Assembly (NCBI GenBank): GCA_959347315.1
Contig: OY365809.1
Location: 2,645,953 to 2,709,952, forward strand
Length of the DNA stretch: 64,000 nt
Reading direction: 5' to 3'
Origin: Bimastos eiseni
Lineage: Eukaryota; Annelida; Clitellata; Crassiclitellata; Lumbricidae
Below are positions 55,974 to 64,000 of this stretch, piece after piece. The notes under the pieces were generated by a model. That model was not told where the DNA came from. It ran no database searches and was given only the letters and a program-made list of their open reading frames with translations. Position 1 is the stretch's first letter, and each line of letters starts with the position of its first letter. A program made the translations under genes and the position numbers.

Positions 55974-56215
55974 TTATAAGCATTTAACTTTACTTTGCAT
56001 ACAACGATCACTAAGTAAATTTTTTAAATTAAAATCCATTTTATATAAAACACATGCTTCTTTTAATATGTTAGAGATATTCTTCTTTTTTCTAAAATTT
56101 AATAATAAATGGTTAATATTTTCTGAGACCTTACATAAATTACGAAGTCCAGTTTCATGTTTCTTCATAAGAAGAAGTCTCATTTAGATTTACTTATCCT
56201 AATCTTAATCTTGAT
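55974..56215 (-). mobile_element. LINE C-terminal fragment, degraded
   Basis: The minus strand reads MRLLLMKKHETGLRNLCKVS, INHLLLNF and VLYKMDFNLKNLLS, aligned with LFLMRRHPNGLCDLCKTT, IEHLLMEC and SIYKLEFNIKNLLD at 23.57-23.75 kb. Two of the zinc-knuckle cysteines are lost here (RNLC for CDLC, NF for EC). Confidence 0.6.
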
Positions 56216-56790
56216 ATTTGAACCTCTTTCCTTCTATTTGGGTCAGCAAATTTTATGCTGATATTTTTAGGCGGATAATTTTGATCCAACATTAACGATA
56301 TTTACTTCTATAAAAACTTGAAAACACGATTTAAAGGTGTATCAATTCAGGATTTAGTACTGTGTCGATATTAAGCATCTATGTCATGACACAGTATCGT
56401 AAAGCAGCGTCGTCACTTTTATAGATTACTAAATTAAAAATATTTAGCGGTTAAATTGTTAATTTATTCCCATTGACGTCAACGGCGTTTGATGTCATAA
56501 AACAACATTTGACGGTTGGAATCTGTGCAGTAAAATGTACGTTCTTCTTATGACTGGTACAGCTGAACCCGATAGAGGGTGACAGTGAACCAGATATGTC
56601 TCGAACATTTCTATCTTATAGAAAATGTAACATCATACAAGACAGGTAGATTAACAGTAAAGTACGCTATTGTTTGAAACAAGCTAATCTCACGCTTCGA
56701 GTTCTTAGACACCTTCACAATGAAGTCCTTGCATAATTTGGTCTTGCATTCGCCATCAGCTAGCCAAGATTGACAGGGAAGCCCCAAGCC
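56216..56790. other. gene-less stretch
   Basis: AT-rich. AAAGGTGTATC (56332) and TTAGACACCTTCACAA (56706) are copies of the dispersed ACACCTT motif. Confidence 0.35.
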
Positions 56791-56794
56791 CTAG

Positions 56795-57515
56795 AGTTTC
56801 CTCAGTTTGTTTTCTCATCTTCTGTCAAGGATCTTTGTGTAACTCTAGAACTCACCTTCACACGGCACATCCACTTGCTCTGCAGAGATTGCTATTCTCT
56901 GCTGCGCCAGCTCAAGACAATATCCCGTTCCTAGTCCTCTGATGCTGCTGCAACGCTTGTTCACTCCTTCATGGTCTCCTGCCTTGACTACAGTAGCACC
57001 CTCTATGACGGACTCCCTGCATGCTGGATCGGGTGCTTGGATCGGTTTTTGCGCACTGCGGCACGCCTCATTGGTCGTATTTCCAAGGTTCGGCCGCGCT
57101 ACAGAATATCTACGAGACGTCCTTCATTAGCTCGCCTTCTCTCAACTAATCTCATATCGGGTCTCATCATTTGTATGGCGCTGTATCGAGAGATCAGCTC
57201 CCAGATACCTGCGGGAACTATGCTGTTCCACACTAAGTGTCCAGCGCCGAGGTTCCCTACGTTCATCCCCCACAGGTCGAGCTTCTTGTCCCTCTCTCTC
57301 GGACTTCCATGAGACAGCGCCGAGCCTTCTCGGTTGCTGGCCCTGAAACCTGGAATGGGCATCCCTGTCACGCTCCACCTTGTGCCCAGAATACACTCAA
57401 CCAAGTTCTATACTAATCTTAAGACTGTCCTATTTAGCCGGGGTTGAGTCAGGAGCGCTTCTGAGGAGATGTCTTGATGGGGCGCTATAAAAATCCTCCA
57501 AATAAATAAATAAAT
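56795..57515 (+). mobile_element. LINE (L2/CR1-like) 3' remnant
   Basis: Broken frames read VKDLCVTLELTFTRHIHLLC (about 56825-56885), CLDYSSTLYDGLPACW, LDRFLRTAARLIGRISK and later VLFSRG. The order matches the 44.5-43.9 kb copy (LDYCCPLYAGLPAEGL, LRSAARLVGRISK). The 3' end is TTGATGGGGCGCTATAAAAAT plus an AAATAAAT tail. It is inactive. Confidence 0.8.
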
Positions 57516-57559
57516 TCGATGATTTTGATAATTCTCCAATGGTATAATTTATCATTGCC

Positions 57560-57632
57560 AAGCGAAAATAAGAAAATAAGAAAATAAGAAAATAAGAAAA
57601 TAAGAAAATAAGAAAATAAGAAAATAAGAAGC
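57560..57632. repeat. AAAATAAG octamer array
   Basis: Nine perfect AAAATAAG units, in the region just after a LINE 3' end with an AAATAAAT tail. Confidence 0.95.
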
Positions 57633-57835
57633 CGACATACATAAAATTTATCGGTAAAAAAGATATTTCTGATGACTGGTTGCCATTCTCTCTTTTGAAA
57701 ACTGTTTGATCAGAAATACGCTATGAAATATCGTTGACTTGCACACCTTAAAAGTCTATTCCCTTTTTTTATAAAGTTTCATCGCTGAATGGGTTAAACA
57801 ATGATTCACACATAAATTTTCCCTTTGATTTTAAA

Positions 57836-57915
57836 AATCAATCAATCATTCAATCGATCATTCAATCGATCATTCAATCGATCAGTAGATCAATCATACA
57901 ATCAATTATTCAATC
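57836..57915. repeat. CATTCAATCGAT array
   Basis: Three 12-base CATTCAATCGAT units within CAAT-type repeats. Confidence 0.85.
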
Positions 57916-57947
57916 CGCAAATGGAGCGGTTCTGCGTCATAATGAAG

Positions 57948-57998
57948 ATGATTAGCATAGCGTCACCTTCTTGCTTTATCCACGCTTGAGTCTGGCTT
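57948..57998 (-). repeat. copy of AAGCCTGGATAAAGGAGG repeat, minus strand
   Basis: GATTAGCATAGCGTCACCTTC, TTGCTTTATCCACGCTTGAG and TCTGGC match the reverse complement of the module. Confidence 0.5.
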
Positions 57999-58775
57999 CA
58001 TTCGCATATAAAGCCGCTGCGAAGCTTCAGAAACCGTTCTAGAGTACAGAATAGTTTAATGGCTTGTTGCTTGACCTCTAAGCCAAGGGCTAATATACTC
58101 AGATTTACACCAGGTTTGGAAATGTTAAACGGTGTTTGTTCCGGTTGAGATCGTAGTAAACTTAGCTAAGGAATGGGTACTCTGAGGCTTTAACAGAGGT
58201 GTTCTATTACATTCGATCGGACGTTAATCTCTAAAGCTACTCCAGTATTGCTGCATGGATCTTAGTGCTGGTGCCTGCGGAAGGTTGATGACAGAAAGAG
58301 TGTGTCCCTTCTCTTCTTCTGAATATGTTTCTTTTCCGTCAGGTGTGTGCCGACAATGAGGTTTTTCAATATGGCTCCATTTTCAATATGCTCCTTCATG
58401 GAACATAAAATATCCAATCCACACCCTCTCCGTTTTCTTCGTTTCAGCGATTATGTGTAGCATGTGCGTTTGGGCGGAATAATTGATCCATGCTTGTGTG
58501 TTACTGAATGGATGCCTCACTTCTAAAACCCAGAATTGACATCGATTGTAAAGCCGGTACGTGACATCTTGGCGCAGCCGTTTTGCACAGTGCTGCATGG
58601 TGCCTGCGGAAGGAATGACGTTTTTGGCGCAGAACTTTTTGGCGCAGATCTCTGATACAATGACATTGTATACTATAATATTATATGGCAATTTACCACT
58701 TTAGTGTCGTGAATTATTCACCATGGCAAATCAGGTTAAGCCGCGGGTGCGTTGGTTGTAGAAGATGGATCGGTG
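57999..58775. other. gene-less stretch
   Basis: GTGCCTGCGGAAGG occurs twice (58272 and 58600), pointing to a diverged ~330-base duplication (CTGCATGGATC and CTGCATGGTGC contexts). No exon was recognised. Confidence 0.4.
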
Positions 58776-58779
58776 AATA

Positions 58780-58925
58780 AAATCATTTTAACTAGAAGCT
58801 GGATCAATGAAAAAGATAGACTACTATTAAACTGGGAGTTGGATTGACGAAAAAGAATCATGCTCAAATGAAAGCTGGATTGATGAAAATAATCATGTTT
58901 AAATGGAAGCTGTATGGTATCATAG
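58780..58925 (+). repeat. GAAGCTGGATTGATGAAAA minisatellite
   Basis: Four diverged units of about 38 bases with AACTGGGAGTTGGATTGACG or AAATGAAAGCTGGATTGATG, each followed by AAAA(A)GAATCAT. The same unit occurs in both orientations inside the hAT-like element at 42248-43204. Confidence 0.75.
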
Positions 58926-59590
58926 ATAACAGGTGTACAATGGAATGAACAACTGTAGGCCTACCCTAAGAGGCTTTCGAAATAACCTAAAGTAACGGCC
59001 TTTAACGGAGCGCGGTTTGGTCATTGCTTTTAAATCTACAAGGCCCGACGCGTCATGCTCGCAACTCTCTTAGTGCGATTGTCATTTAATAAAACCAGTA
59101 CCGGGCCTAGATAAAAGAAGAGGCGATACTAATTGTCTTTGTTATCACACACGGCGTTACACGGAAGCTATCAACTACGAAAACAATAATTACAGCATAA
59201 AATCAGAAGACAATCCGTTGCTTAAGATATAAAACTACGTCTAATTGATCAAATATTTACCTTATTAATTACTAGACTACGAAAAAACCGGTTGGCTCTT
59301 CTCGATATTCGTTTTGCACTTCTCACCCTATTATAACAAGTCAATAGGAGTAAGAGTATTTAAAAAAAATTAACATACGCGAACAATAGAACAAATACAG
59401 TAACCGTTGAAGTTAACCAGATTGCTGTAAAAAATACAATGCCTGTCAAACGGAATTTCAAAATTTAAAATGTCAACATCTTGAAAGTTTCATTTTTCTA
59501 CCACGAGCTTCTGCAAAACACTACACGACTTATCGAATTATTACAATTATTCCATGCTATATAAACACCTCCATGTCTTGAGAAAGTCAG
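58926..59590. other. gene-less stretch
   Basis: A plus-strand copy of the dispersed module lies at 59095-59160 (CAGTACCGGGCCTAGATAAA, TGTCTTTGTTATCACACA). No other feature was recognised. Confidence 0.45.
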
Positions 59591-59591
59591 A

Positions 59592-60560
59592 GAAACAAGG
59601 ATATATGCACTGCCATAACTAACATAAGAATGTACAAAAAGGAGATTAAATCCAGAATCAAGCAACTCTTTCCCTTCGAACAGATCCGTTACTCTGATTC
59701 TACTACAATTATCTTTACGAAGAGTTGGCAGAGTTGAAATGAGTTATTCATTACTACAACAACAGTTTTATACTAATTAACAGTTCTCAATAATTTAATT
59801 TTTGCTGAGCGTTATCAACCGCAGGTACACATGAGTCAATTATACGATGGTTAAAGAACACAGCGAGGGTCCTTATGTAGCATCGTCGTTAAAACGTCTG
59901 CATAGACTCAGACACAGTAATTATGATGCTTAAACCGGCGAACGATATAAACTGAGTCATTATCATAGGCCACAACCATGTTCCATTTGACTTTAGAAGT
60001 AGATCTCGATACATGAACACAAAACCATCTAAAGGAAACAAAGTATTGTGTTGCAAGGAACCATTCGCACTAAATATGCTCACCACGGCAGGACTCCTCT
60101 GTTCCTTCACAGATAGGATTATTATGCTACCATTGGCGGTGATGCATAGCATATAAATAATTATTGATCACTTATAATCATTTACCCATAAAGTTAACTT
60201 ATACTTGGGTTCTACATCAGATTCTTTCGAGATGAGTGAGACTGATAAGGTGGAGTTTGCATCTCGTAAGTTAACATACACACAGTTTGACATATTGCAT
60301 GCTATCATGTGAACTGCATTTGCTCACATAAACACAAGTTGATTCGCTGCACCCTCTCGTGTGAACTAGATTTATACATTTCATCTTGGTAGTGGGATGA
60401 CATCTTTGACAGGTTTCATATCGTTGCGGTTGTATGCATCAGTAACGCGGTGTTGATAATAATTGAAGTTCGTTAGGGGTTAAATTTCATAATTCAGTGT
60501 AGTCATAGCATGGAATGTTGCGTAAACGATGTCGTATAATGTGGTTGTCAGAACTCGATG
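59592..60560 (-). pseudogene. decayed copy of the F-box gene's propeller exon
   Basis: The minus strand aligns by eye with 2330-1620. ITANGSIIILSVKEQRSPAV and SANGSLQHNTLFPLDGFV correspond to ICANGSVMILTEKHGQYPSV and NADGSLQHETLLPLDSLV. DNA words such as TTGGGTTCTACATCAGATTC and GGTAGTGGGATGACATC are shared. About 70 extra bases (60303-60375) interrupt one region, about 110 bases of the original are replaced near 59740-59960, and frameshifts occur. No F-box exon was found upstream, so it may be a partial or retained single-exon duplicate. Same strand as the parent, about 57 kb away. Confidence 0.75.
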
Positions 60561-60769
60561 TAGCCTTCAAGATAATACTCATCTTTAATTATTGCACAAA
60601 ATGACACGTTTACAAATAGAATTATTGAAGCGTGATAGGCCCATGAGAGATTTAATATCCCGTGATCCTAGTTGTAAACTCAAAATCTATTATAAAGCGC
60701 TACTTTTTTGCAAGTAGAGTAGGTCTACAATCTTAAACACGAGCGCTGGGTCAAGTCAAAGAAGTTCTA
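60561..60769. other. gene-less stretch
   Basis: No exon or repeat was recognised apart from the edge of the pseudogene. Confidence 0.3.
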
Positions 60770-61300
60770 CGTCTTTTGATCCCCCGTCAGTTGAACCCCC
60801 GTCAATTGATCCCTCGTCAATTGATCCCTCGTCAATTGATCCTCTGCCTATTGAAACCAGACCAATTGATACAATTGGAACATTCATGTTCCACGTGCGA
60901 CCTTCTCCATTTATTAAAAGAACATTGTAAAAGAGCAGGATATGTTAGAATTATAAAAAAATAACAAAAGCGTAATTGAGAGTCATGATATGATTAGTTT
61001 ATCACCATAAAGTCCTGGGCATAAGCATCTATGCACGGGATAAATGAGCCATTGCTTTGAAATAAAAGAGTCTCCGAACGGTCGTAACCAGTTACAGCGC
61101 CGAGTGATATGAAGCCTGGTCATTAATTTGTTATATTGCAAATCTGTAAAATCCATCTTTTGTTTACTTACAGTATCAGCCATAAATCTGTGACACGCAG
61201 CCTTACGATTTGAGGGGATCAATTGACGAGGGAATTAATTGAATTGACGGGTAATAAACTGACGGGGATCAATTGACGGAAATTAATTGACGCGATACCA
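60770..61300. repeat. 15-mer arrays in opposed orientation (fold-back structure)
   Basis: The left side (60776-60850) holds about five units of GTCAATTGATCCCTC. The right side (61214-61292) holds inverted units GGATCAATTGACGAGG and GGGATCAATTGACGG. They enclose about 365 bases that carry no recognised gene. Fold-back or minisatellite-flanked insertion are both possible. Confidence 0.75.
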
Positions 61301-61334
61301 GTCAAAGGACAGTCCAAGCTGGTCAATGAGAGTT

Positions 61335-61436
61335 CATTCATCGGAGAGAGAGAGAGAGAGACAGAGTGAAAGAGAGAGACAGAGAGAGACTGAGAGAGAG
61401 AGAGAGAGAGTGAGAGACAGAGACAGAGAGACAGAC

Positions 61437-61470
<34 letters not shown>

Positions 61471-61475
61471 CGAGT
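61335..61475. repeat. GA/GACA microsatellite
   Basis: GA with CAGA interruptions. It leads directly into the octamer and GAGT arrays. Confidence 0.95.
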
Positions 61476-61591
61476 GAGTGAGAGAGTGAGAGAGTGAGAG
61501 AGTGAGAGAGTGAGAGAGTGAGAGAGTGAGAGAGTGAGAGAGTGAGAGAGTGAGAGAGTGAGAGAGTGAGAGAGTGAGAGAGTGAGAGAGA
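61476..61591. repeat. GAGAGTGA octamer array
   Basis: About fourteen perfect octamers, each a GAGA plus a GTGA. Intermediate in form between the GA tract on its left and the GAGT array on its right. Confidence 0.97.
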
Positions 61592-62070
61592 GAGTGAGTG
61601 AGTGAGTGAGTGAGTGAGTGAGTGAGTGAGTGAGTGAGTGAGTGAGTGAGTGAGTGAGTGAGTGAGTGAGTGAGTGAGTGAGTGAGTGAGTGAGTGAGTG
61701 AGTGAGTGAGTGAGTGAGTGAGTGAGTGAGTGAGTGAGTGAGTGAGTGAGTGAGTGAGTGAGTGAGTGAGTGAGTGAGTGAGTGAGTGAGTGAGTGAGTG
61801 AGTGAGTGAGTGAGTGAGTGAGTGAGTGAGTGAGTGAGTGAGTGAGTGAGTGAGTGAGTGAGTGAGTGAGTGAGTGAGTGAGTGAGTGAGTGAGTGAGTG
61901 AGTGAGTGAGTGAGTGAGTGAGTGAGTGAGTGAGTGAGTGAGTGAGTGAGTGAGTGAGTGAGTGAGTGAGTGAGTGAGTGAGTGAGTGAGTGAGTGAGTG
62001 AGTGAGTGAGTGAGTGAGTGAGTGAGTGAGTGAGTGAGTGAGTGAGTGAGTGAGTGAGTGAGTGAGTGAG
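61592..62070. repeat. long pure GAGT tetranucleotide array
   Basis: About 120 perfect GAGT units over 479 bases. Leu-Thr-His-Ser frames on the minus strand are artefacts of the period. Confidence 0.98.
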
Positions 62071-63099
62071 ACTGACACAGACACAGAGAAAAAAAGAGAA
62101 AAACAGAGAGCGAGCGACAAACACCATAGAATACGAAGCTGAGATGTTTCAAAGGTGAAGATGACGACGCTTTGCGTGCGATGTATTTGATGAATTATAG
62201 CAGCAATGTTTGATGATGATGAATTGGAACTTGCTCCTACAAAACTCAACGGAGTTTATACATTTATATCGCGAGATACAAATTCTGTAAAGGTGTTTAA
62301 ATAATATTAAACAGACTTGTTGTACGCATTACATAACTTGGTATAGTGTACATGTATATTGGTTGGTTGCATCCCTTGAATGCAACCAACAGTTAAGGTT
62401 AAAGAGGAGCTAAAATTCCTGAAATATATATTGTACAAAATAGAGATTAACCACTTAGAGGGACAACATCTGCACAGGCTTCATCATTCAAATCGAAAGG
62501 TCAGTGAAATAGAAAATGTAAAAAAACTGTGAGCCTACCAATGGCTATCCTGCCCTCACCACTGCATTCTGCAGTGTAATCGTCAAGTTATTTCCTGCTC
62601 GTCTCGGAGCAAGGTTAGCTTGCGACGCTACAAGCAAAACTATCGAAAATAAAATTGTAAGTGGATAAAAGTCCTTGAACAAATCTAAAGCTGGTGATAT
62701 TGTCATTAATTTCAACTAATTTCATATAAAGATTTGATTGGTAGGAGAGAGTCTTGTTTGAGAACTAAGAGAAACATACATGTATACGTATCTGTCTTGT
62801 TGTATTCGTTTCATTTTCTGTCTAAGGTGCATTCAAACAAACAACCGATCAATTCGCTCTGATGTGAAGTTGTTCGAAGCCAAACTTACATAAAAATCAC
62901 GCCAATCGATCCCTTGGTTCAAGCCGGCAGTTTTTCAAACTGTTTGATACACGCCTCTTCTAAATTACACGTCATGAGTAAACTCGCTATTATAGAGCCA
63001 TGTATGCAGTAGAGAAGAATAGGAAAAGGTCATCGGCCTCTTGAGCTAGCCCTGAGGCAGCGATTTTCGTGAACTGTCAGCGAATTCATTTTCTTAACC
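62071..63099. other. gene-less stretch
   Basis: Contains an 11-bp perfect stem (GTTGGTTGCAT at 62362-62372 with ATGCAACCAAC at 62380-62390, 7-base loop). No exon, RNA gene or classified repeat was recognised. Confidence 0.4.
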
Positions 63100-63350
63100 T
63101 CGGCATATTAGGGTGGCCTTTCTTCAACGTCTCTTCATCGCACCAACAGTGTACGGTCAGTGTACTTCGTTGCCCTCCGTCTTCCCCCTTACAATGATCT
63201 ACCTACCTTTTGTAAGCTACTAGAGTCATTTCGTTTTGGTCGTTGCTGGGCTGGGAGCACCTCTGAGTAGTTTCCCTTGAAGAGGCGCTATATAAGTTAT
63301 CGTAATGAATGAATGAATGAATGAATGAATGAATGAATGAATGAATGATT
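63100..63350 (+). mobile_element. LINE (L2/CR1-like) 3' end with GAAT tail
   Basis: CACCAACAGTGTACGGTCAGT (63141) recalls 33183. The end reads GGGAGCACCTCTGAGTAG, CCCTTGAAGAGGCGCTATAT and a pure GAAT tail of eleven units (63304-63348). Confidence 0.75.
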
Positions 63351-63394
63351 TGCGAGTGGGCTATGGCTCTAATGGAACGGACATTTCTACCATA

Positions 63395-63467
63395 TCGGAT
63401 ATTTGAACCCTTGAGCTCTCGATCGACAGGCCAGCACTAGCCACTACACCATCGAGTCTGAATGTTG
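63395..63467 (-). mobile_element. tRNA-like sequence, probably SINE head
   Basis: On the minus strand GATGGTGTAGTGGCTAGTGC fits an A box, and GGGTTCAAATATCC is a B box with one change, 37 bases later. The acceptor and T stems do not pair well. This is a tRNA-derived pseudogene or SINE head, not a working tRNA gene. Confidence 0.6.
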
Positions 63468-63544
63468 TAAAACGATTTGAGGACAATGCGTACACGTAAT
63501 AATGCTGCATGCACTGTATCGTGTCAGCAAGTACATTTATGACT

Positions 63545-63735
63545 GAAAGCTACAATACATTTATTAAAAGTCCATTGTCTAATAATGACACAGCACTAAT
63601 CGATGACACTGAGTTGAATTGAGCAAAGGACTTGCTCAAGGTTCCAACACAGGAACCATCTCAGGAAAGTCTCAAACCCAAAGTCTCCATCTAATAAGAC
63701 AAGTCCTCAACCAATCGGCTACCCCATGTCCCTTG
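63545..63735 (-). mobile_element. tRNA-derived SINE
   Basis: On the minus strand GTAGCCGATTGGTTGAGGAC is A-box-like. It is followed by GGGTTTGAGACTTTC in the B-box place, then GTTGGAACCTTGAGCAAGTC and GTGTCATTATTAGACAATGG. The body matches 26540-26630 and 41985-42010. Confidence 0.65.
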
Positions 63736-64000
63736 GGCCTGATGCAAGACTGACCGACGAAATGGACAAATCTTTCGTCGATCCGATTAGGAGAACTTAG
63801 AAGAACTATCGACTGATGTATCATGTAAGTGTATTATTATGATGGTACTGTAGAAGTCATTATGCTAACATTCGATTAGATGGCCAGGACTTAAGAGATA
63901 GTCAATGAAGTTTGTTCATTACTGATCCTTTTGTGAATCGAGTTGGCGTTTATTAGATTTGATAACAAAATGCTACGATAACCTGGGTCAACGTCAGCGG
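63736..64000. other. gene-less end of window
   Basis: No feature was recognised. Confidence 0.3.

Noticed and set aside
61219..62249. Frames of about 300 residues of Leu-Thr-His-Ser repeats
   Set aside because: Artefact of the GAGT tetranucleotide array and the neighbouring GA repeats.
63395..63467. Functional tRNA gene on the minus strand
   Set aside because: A and B box-like words are present, but acceptor and T stems do not pair and similar SINE bodies lie nearby.

Overview
This window is nuclear DNA of an animal. It has GT-AG introns inside protein-coding genes, a muscle-type bHLH transcription factor, several families of non-LTR retrotransposons, tRNA-derived SINEs, hAT-like DNA transposons and very abundant microsatellites. 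Nothing looks bacterial, organellar or viral. The bHLH protein has an intact myogenic signature, and much of the LINE debris is of the L2/CR1 kind, ending in a GGCGCTATATAAAT-type 3' end with a GAAT-type tail. An invertebrate, perhaps an invertebrate deuterostome (echinoderm, hemichordate or cephalochordate), would fit. That taxonomic guess is inference only.

Only two real protein-coding loci can be supported, both on the minus strand. The first (1472-5101) is a four-exon gene reconstructed from matching splice sites and phases. It has a short charged N-terminus, an F-box exon with an LPFELL...VCSQW pattern, and a large last exon resembling a beta-propeller; the prediction is 411 residues. 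A decayed copy of the last exon lies at about 59.6-60.6 kb. The second locus (50118-51236) is the first coding exon (373 codons, ending in a consensus GTGAGT donor) of a MyoD/Myf-family factor. Later exons were not found. Just upstream of its start codon are two PBX-MEIS-type decamers, a CAGCTG E-box and a CRE palindrome.

The rest is repeat-derived or featureless. From 6.7 to 23.3 kb there is a local family of diverged duplicated blocks: long copies at about 13.9-17.2 and 20.6-23.3 kb, and partial copies at 6.7-8.7 and 17.8-18.4 kb. These are interrupted by LINE fragments. A pile-up of LINE 3' ends occupies 12.1-13.2 kb. Other LINE remnants lie at 2.6-3.5, 7.9-9.0, 18.8-19.9, 23.5-23.8, 27.8-28.6, 32.7-32.9, 38.7-39.1, 43.8-45.5, 47.3-47.5, 48.1-48.8, 56.0-56.2, 56.8-57.5 and 63.1-63.35 kb. 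tRNA-derived SINEs lie near 26.5, 29.2, 41.9 and 63.4-63.7 kb. A hAT-like element with a perfect 8-bp target duplication spans 51677-52493, a second older one spans 42248-43204, and a 0.3-kb MITE lies at 41.1-41.4 kb.

Tandem repeats are extreme: about 1,075 bases of pure GAT (52763-53837), about 480 bases of GAGT (61.6-62.07 kb), a perfect 10-mer array (39.46-39.67 kb) and a 12-mer array (39.89-40.28 kb) that appears to have grown from a retroposon tail. I found no evidence of a new multi-gene system. The observations most worth checking are the spliced F-box gene and its pseudogene, the PBX-MEIS decamers at the myogenic gene, the intact hAT boundaries, the inverted-repeat structures, and the growth of arrays from retroposon tails.
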